From Folioceros fuciformis (taxonomy: Eukaryota > Anthocerotophyta > Anthocerotopsida > Anthocerotales), in NCBI GenBank assembly GCA_049999805.1, contig JBNGIO010006246.1, positions 191,177-219,731 of the forward strand: a DNA stretch of 28,555 nt, written 5' to 3'. The notes beneath the pieces are model-generated. The model saw only the letters and a program-made list of their open reading frames with translations, did not search any database and was not told the DNA's origin. Positions 11,501 to 21,867 of this stretch are shown here, piece by piece. Position 1 is the stretch's first letter. Every line of letters begins with the position of its first letter. Position numbers and translations under genes: made by a program.

Positions 11501-12410
11501 TATTTTCATCCGCGTTCCTCCTAAGACTTAGGGGCCATGGCAAGGACTTCTCAATATTCATCAAGTAGTGTGCCAAGATCAAAGCCAAAGAAATGGTGTT
11601 CTTCTTCTTCCTTTTCGGTGGCCTTCTTTCAACAATGCATACCCATTTTTGTTGAAAAGAGCATTGGCCAATGCGGTTTTAAGAACAACAACAAATGTAG
11701 GTTAAGCAACTTCTTCAGCATAAGGTAGGTAGATCTTTTGTTATTCCACATTAAGACATTTTGGGAGTAGTTGATAGTTTTTTAGAATAACGCTCAAAAG
11801 GGCTAGTACCGTTTTTACCTTTTGCCCGACTTGGATTGTTTCTCCAATCTCAGGAGTAGATGGGACTTTCATCTCTTTTTCAATAATAAAAAATAACCTT
11901 TATTCATATCTTTGTAAGTTCAAGTAACTTTTAATTATCTCTATAGCTACAACCTTATTTGCAAAGTTTTATTCCTTATTGTTATTTCATTTCCACTACC
12001 AAGGCAATGTTGGATCTTAAAAAATCTCATTTCAATGACAACGTCATAGATTTCCTTCACCTATGATTAAAAGTATATGTAAGGTTTCCATTTATTATTA
12101 AATAATGAAAATCTTTTGATGGTCATTTCAAACTTCCTTGTATTTTGTGTAGTAGTAATCAAGGAGGAAGGTTGCTTAGTTAAGAAACTAGATATATTAT
12201 CTAATGCACCTATTTCTTCCTAATTTTTTTCTTCTTTTCCCACAAGTGTAAATAAAGAGAAACTAAATATTAGAAATATAGTGGCCTTTTTCTTCGATTC
12301 CTTTGTGAATTTGCTTGCGTGTATAGGTTCAAATATAGAAACTATGAATTTTTTAAAAGAGTAAAAATTTGGACTATATCTTGATTTCAGTTCATACACA
12401 CTATGTTTTA
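11501..12410. other. AT-rich intergenic stretch, no gene seen
   Basis: AT-rich sequence with many A and T runs. A 63-codon plus-strand frame at 11537-11728 has low-complexity Ser and Asn content and no recognisable family. No RNA gene was recognised. Confidence 0.45.
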
Positions 12411-12722
12411 AGATTCGTCCCGATTGACAGTGTTTTAAGATTCGTCCCGATTGACAATGTTTTAAGATTCGTCCCGATTGACAGTGTTTTAAGATTTGTC
12501 CCGATTGACACAGTGTTGTAGGATTTGTCCCGATTGACAGTGTTTTAAGATTCGTCCCGATTGACACTCTGTTTTAGGATTCGTCTTGATTGACAGTGTT
12601 TCAAGATTCGTCCCGATTGACACAGTGTTGTAGGATTCGCCCCGATTGACATGGCTGTAAGTGAGGGCTCCCGATTGACACAAGTGTTGTAGGATTCGTT
12701 CCGATTGATAGTGTTTTAAGAT
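12411..12722. repeat. Minisatellite, 27-29 bp unit, left of the retroelement
   Basis: About eleven units that each contain ATTCGTCCCGATTGACA followed by GTGTTTTAAG or CAGTGTTGTAGG. One unit near 12640-12690 is longer and contains GTAAGTGAGGGCTCCCGATT, a variant that also appears on the far side of the retroelement. The last unit is cut at TTTTAAGAT (12722) by the insertion. Confidence 0.93.
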
Positions 12723-13303
12723 TGTCGTGCTCCCAGCATCAACTGTTGTGAGCACTTCAGTTCAGTCCATCAGCTGCAAGGCTAATGTCTTGTGCACTAA
12801 GAAAAAGAGAACAAAAAGATTGTCCATGCCTTCAAGATGTTAGGCTGCTCATATGCGCCATAGCTCACTCCGTGTCGTAAAGCTGCGAAAAGGGGACTGC
12901 CCTCGTCGGGCTGCCCAGAGTTGGTAAGTCACTAGCGGGATGCCACCATCTCCCTCACACCGTCAATCTGCACCAAATAGCTTGTCCTTTCATAGACGGC
13001 TAGTGAACAACAAAAAAAGGTTTAGGTCTTCCGGTGGTTCCTCTCATGAGCGACTTCGACAATTGCCTTTTTCCTCGCCGTGTTCGATTTCTTTGTTTGG
13101 TGCCCCTCCAAGCCGTTTCCCATGGGCTGTATGAGCCCACGTGCTTCTAGTGGGCAAGTAGCCATGGCTAGTATTTTAGCCATTTACGTAATTTAGGTTG
13201 AGTTAGTTTAGTCACCTATTATCTTATCAACTGAATTCCACTAAACTATCACGTTCACCATGACGCTCTACTATAAGTCCATTTTTGCCACAATTTCACG
13301 ACA
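12723..13303 (-). repeat. 3' LTR, complete, 581 bp
   Basis: In element sense it starts TGTCGTGAAATTG (13303) and ends GAGCACGACA (12723), so it has TG..CA borders and a 7 bp terminal inverted repeat. The first 466-470 bp match the 5' LTR. The last 111 bp (12723-12833), the U5 end, have no counterpart in the 5' LTR but are repeated inside the element at 13306-13416. Confidence 0.9.
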
Positions 13304-13305
13304 GC

Positions 13306-13416
13306 TGTCATGCTCCCGGCATCAGCTATTGTGAGCACTTCAGTTCAGTCCATCAGCTGCAAGGCTAATGTCTTGTGCACTAAGAAAAAGAGAACAAAAA
13401 GATTGTCCATGCCTTC
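13306..13416 (-). repeat. Extra copy of the LTR U5 end next to the 3' LTR
   Basis: This 111 bp matches 12723-12833 with four mismatches (about 96%). In element sense it lies between the polypurine tract and the 3' LTR and ends CATGACA, separated by GC from the LTR start TGTCGTG. That looks like an LTR-LTR junction in which the first LTR has lost everything but its U5 end. Confidence 0.85.
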
Positions 13417-13424
13417 CCCCCCCC
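13412..13424 (-). other. Probable polypurine tract
   Basis: On the minus strand this reads GGGGGGGGGAAGG. A polypurine tract primes plus-strand DNA synthesis and normally abuts the 3' LTR; here it abuts the extra U5 copy instead. Confidence 0.6.
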
Positions 13425-13465
13425 AGCTGATGGATGGGCTGAAAGCATGAAGAGCACGACAAGAG

Positions 13466-15074
13466 CTACACTCCTGGGCTGGTCACACCTGCTGCGTCCG
13501 GTTGGCACTTGGGACAATACCAAAGTTGCTCTGGTACATGGGTAAGTGGTGGCTGTAAGAGGAAAAGGTGGAAACCCCCATTGCAGCCATCACAAAGTAA
13601 CATGAGGTCAGCATCATCTGTGCGTTGACAAACCTGACAAGGGTAGTCTGCTGGTGGAATCCAATCTGTTGTGACAATAGAAGGATCAAGATTGGGCAAG
13701 TGGCAAGGTGCGCAATTCTTGGTGTGGTCAGTGGTGATCCGACCATCTGAGCCTTGCAATACCAGGATGCCATTAGGCTTGACCTCCTGAATCCGTAACA
13801 CATGCCGACTACTAGAAGTGTCCAGGGTATCTGAGGTCTGCCTCTGGAGGTAAACAAAGTCTCCTACCTGGAACTTCCTGAGCTTGGGCCTAAAATTGCC
13901 TCCCCTAGTGTGTGCATAACGAAGGGTATCCCTATGCTGGGCAATGTGCAAGTTAGCCATTGCCATGGGCATGGCCTGTTTGAACAAGGCTGCCCTGTTC
14001 CCTATCACACGTGCCCATGTAGCTGCATCATCCAGCTTGACAACTTCTAGCATTTGTTTAGCTATAGAACTAAGTGGAATTGGTTCTCTGCCAAACAAGA
14101 GGAAGTAAGGGGAAAAATGGGCAAGGGCAGCATGCTTGCTCATGCGGTAGCCCATTGCAATATATGGAAGCATGAGATCCCAATCTGTTTTGGGTTGTCG
14201 GAGACACAGCTTGCGAAGCCCCTTCTTCATAGTCTGGACCATGTGCTCGGCTAAGCCATCAGCCTACGGGTGGTCCCGGCTAGTTCTCCTGTGGTCAATA
14301 AGGGCTGCATCCATTAGATCCTGGAATTCTCCTCGAAACTCAGAACCATGATCTGTGTGTGAGACACTCTGCGCAGCCACCAAACCTACTAAGCACACAT
14401 TGTAGGAAGGCTTGTGAGGTACTCCTAGAGGTCTTGTCTGGCAGGGCCACTACCTCCACCCACTTGCTGAAGTATTCCATCATGATCATCGCATACAGGT
14501 TGCCTCGTGGAGACTACGGGAGCTCACCCATCAGGTCACATGACCATCTGAAGAATAAACCCATGATGGGCAAAGGGTGCAACTCTAGGTGCTGCATGGT
14601 GAAGGAAGCCTTGACACGGTCGCATTGCTCGCAACAGGCTACTCGTTCCTTCACTTGTTCATCCATTCGATTCCAGTAGAAATAGGGAGTCAACAGGTTG
14701 TAGGTGCGTTTGACCCCAAAATGACCCATGTCATCATGCACCCTACTGATGAGGGCAGCACGATCTGCTGGTGGGGGTACCAATCGCTCCACTCTTTGAG
14801 CCTGTTGATGGATGAGGTGTCTGTCCCGCCAACAATACTTGATAGCCCGTTGGTGAACTCGTTCCCTTGTGGCCGCAGTCCAAGTGGGGTCCTCTCTACC
14901 TGTCTGCACATACTGAAGGGTAGCTGGATCCTCCCAAATATCCTTGGAGGATTGCTGAGCTGCACCTAAAGGCACCTGTCCCAAGCAAGTCATGGCCACC
15001 AAAGCCGATACTGCAAGCATTGTGCTGTACTCTTCATCTTGGCGAGCTCCGTTAGTATCCACACAACTACTGTC
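13466..15074 (-). pseudogene. Integrase with C-terminal PHD finger, broken
   Basis: The integrase zinc-binding domain shows H-x4-H (HDDMGH) and C-x2-C (CEQC) near 14620-14740. The catalytic triad is visible as CDLMGE, TDHGSEF and GLAEHMV. A TAG at 14514-14516 follows the first Asp, a frameshift lies near 14350-14400, and a second TAG at 14264-14266 replaces the Gln of the usual HPQADG motif. From 14242 the frame stays open for 258 codons to the stop at 13466, through a DFVYL / GPY-F-like region. It ends in a PHD-like finger at 13505-13639: CQVC, CDGC, H, PPLTHVP, WYCPKC. Seven of the eight C4HC3 ligands are present; the Cys three residues after the His is Leu. PHD fingers commonly read histone H3 tails, so the finger could guide integration as chromodomains do in chromoviruses; that is inference. 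Confidence 0.9.
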
Positions 15075-16608
15075 AGGATTTCGTGACAAGGTATCGGCAT
15101 TCTGGTGCTTCACTCCTGGCCGATGTTCAACCTGGAATTCGTAATCTTGAAGGATCATGGCCCAACGTGCGAGCTTGCCACTGAGCTTAGTGTTGGTCAT
15201 CAGCCACTTGAGTAGTTGATGGTCTGTCACTAGTGTGAACTTCTGACCATATAAATATGGTCTGAAGTGGCACACAGCCCACACAGCAGCGAGGCATTCA
15301 CCCTCGTAGCTGCTATAGTTGGCTTCATCTCAATTGTTGCTACGCGAGGCGTAAGCAACCACACGCTCACAACCTGCTTCATCTTGTTGAGCCAGCACAG
15401 CCCCTAGCCCTAGACTACTCCAATCTGTGTGAACTACAAAGGGCTTATTAAAATTGGGTCTAGCCAACATTGGTGCAACTGTCAACTCCAGCTTTAAGGT
15501 GTCAAAAGCTTGTTGTGCCTGCTCTGCCCATGTCCACTCTATATCCTTGCGCAGCAGATCATTAAGAGGCTTGGCAATCCTGCTGAAATTGGGTATGTAT
15601 ACTCGATAGTAATTGCATAACCCTAGAAATGAACGCAGGGCTGATACGGTGGTCGGTTCCTTAACCTGCATAATTGCCTGAACCTTGGCAGCATGTGGGG
15701 TGACACCATTGGGGACACTTCTGTGACCCAAATACGCCACAATGCTCATGCCAAACTCACACTTGGCTGGGTGGCACGTGAGTTGTGCCTTCCGTAATCT
15801 TACAAACATGGTCTTCCAGGTGTACCAAATGATCCTCGAAGTCCATGCTGTGGACTAGCACATCATCAATGTAGCACATGAGATAGCCGGCTCCAGCTAG
15901 TACTATGTCCATGATGCACTGAAAGGTCACTAGCGCATTCTTGAATCCAAAGGGCATCACTAGCCATTCCCATAGCTGTTGAGAACCATGGAAGGCTGTC
16001 TTCTTGATATCTTCAGCTGCCACTGGGACCTGGTTAAACCCTTGTCGTAGGTCCAGCGTGGAGAAGAACATAGACTGTCCAAGATGGTCAAAGATCTCCT
16101 CTGGTGTCGGCATTGGGTACCGATCCTGGGCAGTTACTGCATTGACAGGCCTATAGTCGCCACACATCCTCTTCTCAGTCCACAAACCTTGGCTGTCCTT
16201 TTTGGGTGGCATCACAATGGCTTCAGTGTAGTCACTATTAGAGGTACGTATTAGGTTTGCCTCATACAGTTCCTTGCATCTTGCATCCACCATGTCCCAT
16301 TCCGTCTTGCTCAACCTATACCGTTGCCTGTATACAGGCTCTTGGGTGGTAAAGTTGATGCGAAAGGTTGTGACATTGCACCTCTTGAGCTCATGCATGG
16401 AAAAGGCAAAACAGTCCCTGTACCTAAGCAGCAAGTTACGAATGCGGTCCTGTTGCTTCAGACTGAAATCTGAGCCCATCTTCCACGGGAAATTAACAGT
16501 AGACAGCTTGGGTGTAGCTCCTGGATCCTCCTTTTCTAGCCTTGGCTTGATCAGATGCTGAGTAAACAGTACGTGATGCCAATGCTGCGTACTCCACCCC
16601 CGCAGCAT
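15075..16608 (-). pseudogene. Reverse transcriptase and RNase H of the gypsy element, broken
   Basis: RT motifs are clear: RMCGDYRPVNAVT, LDLRQGFNQV, MPFGFKNALVTFQ and the catalytic YIDD in CYIDDVLVHS. They are followed by FLGLCNYYRVYIPNFSRI and the RNase H region VVHTDWSSLGLGAVLAQQ, then HRPGVKHQNADTLSRNP. The reading shifts frame near 15790-15810, and a TGA at 15330-15332, consistent with a former CGA, interrupts RNase H. A further frameshift at about 16500-16600 separates this part from the methyltransferase upstream. The RT places the element with Ty3/gypsy rather than Ty1/copia. Confidence 0.95.
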
Positions 16609-16734
16609 CTAGCCAGAAAGGCAGTTGTGTGTATCCTGGGAATGGGAGGTGAACAGCATCTCCAAGGCAGATGCTAGCAAACAAGCCTGGGAGTAGCATG
16701 GGAGTGATATGAGTGTGCAGCTGAAAGGCAAGGC

Positions 16735-17690
16735 ACAAACTCACCAACCATGTGATGGCATGGAGGTCCATGGCTCGTCCTAGAGTGCCCTTGCGCTGCC
16801 GATTGGTGACAGTAGGGGCCGCTGTACTATGGGTTTGAAAACCCATGAGTCACTCTCGCTCCTCAACTGTTGGTTCTTCCCACCGTTGCGTTTCAGTATT
16901 CAATAATAAGCCAGCTCCTTCACCTCTGTAAGCAAATGAACCCGGAAAGCTGACCAGCGTGGGCAACGTCTGCCTTGGCTGACCTGGAATGTTGGTCTTG
17001 AACCAAGGGGCTTTCTCACTGGCCACCACAGGTCGTGGCCTATGGTAGTTCTCCAATACAGTACAAAGTTGCAGCCCTGGATCCCTGCTAGTGTTCCAGA
17101 GAGCCAAGTCCAACACGGAGACAGGGACCAAATTGGTCCAGTAGTTACAAAGCCTGTGGGCATAGCTACCCACCTGCACAGCATCCATGAGGAATGGTGG
17201 CCCTGCAAAATGTCGCACAATGGCCATATCCTGCTGCACCTATGGCCGGGTATCAAATTGGGCTGGTGTGTTCTCGAGCAGGTATGCACATTGAGGGTTA
17301 CTATCTTGTGCCCATGCCAAGATTTGTTGGAGATCTCTAAACAAACCAGAACGTGGATCTATCAACCCTGCACCTACCCCAGCTTGAGAGAATCCTTGGC
17401 ATTCCCAGCCAGCTATGACCATGTCGAAGGGGCCCAAGGCTTGGATGTGGCCCTGCTGTATATACTGGACGTCCTGAGGTAAGGACGTGAATGTATTAGC
17501 AAGAGCCTCAACTGACAGTTGCTGTGGGAAACGATGTTGTAGACCCTGCAGCCGAAATGCAGCAATTTGCCTGGCAACGGGGTCTTTGTCACAGTAAAGG
17601 TACCTTTGAATGCTCAAACCTGTCAAGAGCAAAGCTTCTAACCCGGTACAAATACCACCAAATAGTTCAACAACTGTAAGGGCTAGCGCA
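16735..17690 (-). pseudogene. Cytosine-5 DNA methyltransferase domain inside the retroelement polyprotein
   Basis: The frame is continuous with gag and protease. Motif I is VVELFGGICTGLEA and motif II is YLYCDKDPVAR. Motif IV is IAGWECQGFSQAG with the catalytic Cys kept, although the preceding residue is Glu instead of Pro. It is followed by DPRSGLFRDL. Motif VI is LLENTPAQF. After an in-frame TAG (17240-17242) come DAVQVGSYAHRLCNYWTNL (motif VIII; the second Arg of the usual HRxR is Cys), the target-recognition region with PTLVSFPGSFAYRGEG, and motifs IX-X: EERE, a TGA at 16850-16852, LMGF, then KGTLGRAMDLHAITWLVS. Such enzymes transfer a methyl group from S-adenosylmethionine to cytosine C5. 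The last motifs resemble DNMT3 and phage-type enzymes; I cannot assign the clade. Two stops and lost motif residues make this copy inactive. About 60 further codons of unknown role link it to RT. Confidence 0.93.
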
Positions 17691-18640
17691 GCCGGTGCCC
17701 ATATGATGACAGTATTGTCCACATAAGATGTGGGACAAGATGATAGAGTCCCGGCTTCCAACAATTGTTGCACCTTGCTGACCTGCTCTTGTGCCTTGGT
17801 CAGCAATGCCTCTGCCTGCTCTGGACAGTCAGGCTGAACTAGAGCTTGCTGCAAACTAGTACACCTCACTTGAGCCTCTGCAACATTGGTCTCTAGATGC
17901 TTGTCCACTTGGTATGTGTCTTGGACAAGCTCCACCACATTGCTACTTTTGATACCAACTACAGCTGGGCTTTTCACCAAAGTGGCTACATCAACCTCCA
18001 CCCAGCCATGCAAATCTAATGGCAGATGTGCAATGCGACGACCTCCTTGCTTCCAGTCAGGCCTATAGAAGGCTTGCTCAGTCCAGTTATCCACACCAAC
18101 TCCTGGTGGAAAGAGGAACTCTTGCCCCAACAGCAAATCATAGTTGGTGGCTGTGGTTACCACGTAGGGCAAGGACAATGTCATGGCATCTGGCGTGCCC
18201 GAGTTCAAGGTGATGTCCAGGGGTTGGACTGTCTCACCACAGACTGGTTCAACAGCCCCGGATGCCGTCCTGATGTTCCAGGGCGAGGTATGCAGTGCAT
18301 CACCCTGAAGATGCAACCTTGCAGCTAGAATCTTCCCAAGGAGTACTGGTTGGGCTCCCGTGTCTAGCAACACCACTCTGGGTGCATACCCATTGATTGT
18401 GACGTGCCCACAACGATTGTCAACAACTGCATTGCTGACACGAGCCTGTAGTCGATTGGTGGACTGCACTCGCGGTTGGCTGTCAACTCTCTCAGCTAGT
18501 TGTACAGTGTAAGAGCCATTGCAGTGACTCGGTGCAGTCTGCCCACCTGTAGAGTGTGACATCGCTGTTGGCAGCACCCATTGTGAAGTGTATGCTTTAC
18601 CCAGGCTAGGGTCAGCAGATGCAGCCGTGGCTTCTGCAGT
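17691..18640 (-). pseudogene. Aspartic protease and Gln-rich spacer of the element
   Basis: The retropepsin active site is seen as VVLLDTGAQPVLLG near 18340-18380, followed by the flap and LPYVVTTATNYDLLLGQEF. About 80 residues after the protease are rich in Gln, Glu and Leu (VDKHLETNVAEAQ, ALLTKAQEQVSKVQQLLEAG) and could form a coiled coil before the methyltransferase. The protein is in the same frame as gag, separated from it only by the TAA at 18641-18643. Confidence 0.9.
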
Positions 18641-20747
18641 TTAAAGAACTTCCTTCAGCCTGCTGGTCGTGATGCCCATGTCCTGCAGTGTGAAAACTGG
18701 CACCTGAGTTAGCTTGGCAGCCAGTTGTGTGATTGTGGTGGTTTGAGGTAAGAGATACACATGCTTTGGTGTTGGTATGCTATGGCCAGGTGTTCTACTC
18801 GTGGGCAGTTGTTCCACACGCAGCGTTGAGTGCTCCTGGCCTCGTTCCGGAATTGCAGACCCCGGTGGCAGTGGGGCAAAGGACTTTGGCATGGTAGCCC
18901 TGGCCCCTCGATTCTTGGTGAGAGGCCCTAAGGCAGTTGTTGTTGTTCCCATGACCACCTGTAAATTCTGCCCCACCCATGTGGCTGGCAACTCCACCTC
19001 CATGCTGCTCTCACCAATTCTGTCAACCATACATACTTGGTGTGCTGGGCCATAATCCTCATCCTCTTGTCCTGGTACCAACTTCACCGCATTGGCTGGT
19101 TTGGAAGAGCCAGTGATGCTGGATAGGTTGGCTGTCAAGACTCCAAGTTGAGCTGTCATGACAGCCATGGAAGCCTCAAGGGAGCTGACCTTGTCAGCAG
19201 TGGCGGCTGCCTTAACCTTGGCCTTGTCACGCTGCTGTTTACTGCGGGACAACCCAACAGCGCTCCTCATTCCTCCTGCTTCCACACTGGCAATTGTGGC
19301 TCCTGCAGACCCTACGGTACCAATCTTCTGGTATCTTCGTTCGGGGTGCTTTTGGAAGCACACAGTAACCACGTGTCCATTCTTCTGGCAATGGGTGCAG
19401 TAGAGTCCCTCCGGAGGACACTTGCATGCAGGGGACATGTGCTCAGGGCTGCCACAATGGTTACACATGGCTACCACTGCTGCCGCTGGAGTTGCTGCTG
19501 AAGCTACCTTAACTGGCTTAGTCTGACCAGCCTTGGCTCCTACACCTGTGTTAGCTGCCCCCTTGCTAGAGAACATGGACTGGTAGTGCGTGAAGGCCTT
19601 GGAATGCCGAGAGGCATAGGCCGAAAAGGCTACCTACTTCTTCTCAACTTCTTCATGCACTTGCTCCAAAGTATACTTGTCCCCATATTTGTCCACCAAG
19701 GATGTAACCAGCTGGAAATGAAACAACGGGTCTCCTTCAAGTGCAGTCAAAAACCTTTGCGCTGCTTCCTGATTTGTTAACATCCTTGTACCTTCCCTCA
19801 ATTTCTGTAGCCTCCTGAAGCACATCTAGACTGTCTCCCCCTTTTTGCGAGCAAAGGCAGCAAGTTCTGCAAATTTCCCTGGGGTCTTCAGTGGGAATGC
19901 CCTCTCCAAAATAGCTAGGAACTCCTCCACTGGGTTCAGGTACTTGCAGGTGTGTAGAAACTCTTGCACACCAGCTGTGGCAGTAGCCCGCTCTGCTAAT
20001 GTCAAATTCACCACCGTTGGAGGTGGTGTGGTGGCGGAGATGGTCTTGGCTACAATCTCCACCTGATGGTCGTTAATGGCTGCTGCCAGTTTGGCATTAT
20101 ATGCCAACTGTAGAGCCGAGTGATGGGCTGGGTTAGGAGTGGCAATTGTGCCCAACAGCTTAGCCTGGTGAGCCTCGTACAAATCCAATGCCTCATCTGC
20201 TAAGTAGCTGGACAACTGTTCAAACATGTACTGGTGGTTGTAGGCAGCACCATGTTTGAACTTCACCCTGCTGATGACTGCATTGATGAACAAGCGAAAG
20301 TCCCTTAAGGATTGGGTGCTTGGTCTGCCTGAGAAATTCTCAGGCCTAAGCCTTGATGAACCACCCTCCATGGTGTCTGACCCTTTAGACAGGTCACCCT
20401 GGCCTTGCCCTACACCAAGGACAGACCCAGCAAACCCCAGATGTGTTTGCTGTGACCTCACAAATGACTGTTGTGAATAGAGAGACCCTTGTTGTTCAGG
20501 TTCCTCGTGACAAACTAGCTGACCCCCTAAATTTGAGCTAGTTGGCACAACAATCTTGCCCAAGTCTAAGAGGGGTGACCAGCTGGGTTGCCCAACAAAT
20601 GTTGCTGGTTCCAAGTCCTCTCTCAAGTCTTCTTCACTTGCAAGTTGGCGTCGTCGAGCTACCCATCTTCTCCTCCGCTGTGCACACTCCGGTGATGCCC
20701 TAATAGGAGTGTCTCGACTCCTCAATCGGTAACGTAGGCTCGCCTCT
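18641..20747 (-). pseudogene. Gag of the gypsy element with two zinc knuckles, broken by stops
   Basis: One frame runs from 20747 to 18641, interrupted by TAG at 19826-19828 and 19634-19636 and ending at TAA 18641-18643. A retrotransposon Gag core is visible (FSGRPSTQSLRDFRLFINAV, FLAILERAFPLKTPGKFAEL, AAQRFLTALEGDPLF). Two CCHC knuckles follow at about 19380-19470: C-x2-C-x4-H-x4-C in CNHCGSPEHMSPAC and again in CTHCQKNGHVVTVC. The first in-frame ATG is at 20371-20369, but the open frame continues upstream to a stop at 20750, so the true start is uncertain. Gag packages element RNA into virus-like particles. The stops are best read as mutations because the protein pattern continues across them. 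Confidence 0.88.
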
Positions 20748-21863
20748 TGCTAATTTGGTTGCATACCCCATGCACCCCTGTTACACCTACAGCTGGTGCT
20801 TGGCAAAAACAGTGAGGTGCTGTGTTGCAAATAACAGCACCGGGCCTGGGGAAGTGACTCTCGCTGGGACGCCACACACTGCTTCAGCCGTACCCACAAT
20901 ACCTTCAGGCTTCTACTGGCTGTTGCTGGCCCCCAAATCAAACCCCTGTTCTCAAAGGCAAAATGAGCCCCTAAACATGTGGTTCCAACAAACCACGCGT
21001 GCCTCTCGACAAATGTCACCAAGAAATGAGGGTTAGCTCCTCCCAAATATCTGATGGTGGCCTCCCTTCGTGCCGCGTTTGGTCGCAACTTATAGCTGCC
21101 CCCCACAGTCTGAATGAGTGTGAGCAAAGCTCAGCTACTCCCTATCCAGATAATCCTAGTTTGGGAAAATCCTACCCCTGGAAAATCTCAATTTCCTAGG
21201 CTTGCTGGGCAGATGTAGCTGTGAAAGAAAGCAAAGAAACACAACTTTCTTGGAGTCATGAGGGGACAAGAAATCTACCCCTCCCCAAAGCATCCATGAT
21301 CAACCATGTCCCTCTTTCTGCAGTGATCAAAATGTTCGCCTCTTCAAGACAAATCTGTTGGTATATAGATTCTAAGGCAGACAAGCGGAATTGCGGCCGT
21401 TGTGTCCTCCTTAAGTTTGGCGTCCACACCCTCAAACCCCAAACCCGAGGCTTAAGTGCGTGAAATGCTGAGCGACTTGCTGGGGCTGCCTCGATGTGGT
21501 CTCTTAGCGGTGCCTTAGCTGCCAGCTCTCCTAAGCCCTGTCTATAGAGCCTTGGATCAACATGTAGTTGCTGCGAGTAGAAAGGTAGTTGCTACAACAC
21601 TGAGCATGCACATTCCAGACTCACGGCTGCTACAAAGGAAGAGAGGGATTCTCCAAGGCTGCTGCCTGAATGCACATGTCTGGCGCGCCCCTAGAGTCCC
21701 TACAAACCCTAAATCCCTAGCAATGCAAAGGGAAAATGACAGACTTCACACAAACGGGTCTGGATGGGTGCTCCACAAATGCTGCCTTGCTGTAGCTGCT
21801 TGGCTGCGCTCTAAGAGGTCCTCGCCCGTGCCCTCATTGCCTGAAAAAGGCAGTTGTCGAAGT
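20748..21863 (-). other. Leader between the 5' LTR and gag
   Basis: About 1.1 kb that should hold the primer-binding site, RNA leader and perhaps the gag N-terminus. A frame in register with gag is open at 20750-21127 (FLVTFVERHAW), but I do not recognise a domain and it has no ATG at its start. The sequence directly beside the LTR core (21864 leftwards) does not read as the complement of a tRNA 3' end that I recognise. Confidence 0.55.
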
Positions 21864-21867
21864 AAGA

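Noticed and set aside
11537-11728. Plus-strand frame of 63 codons
   Set aside because: Ser/Asn low-complexity composition in AT-rich DNA, and no recognisable family.
12220-12755. Two minus-strand open frames with ILKHCQSGR-type repeats
   Set aside because: They are direct translations of the 27-29 bp minisatellite, whose unit length is a multiple of three in many copies. No independent coding signal.
12838-13303. Taking the 466 bp shared core alone as the LTR (TGTTAGG..CACGACA)
   Set aside because: The left flank would then not match the right flank as a target duplication. Extending to 12723 gives matching inverted ends TGTCGTG/CACGACA and the AGAT duplication.
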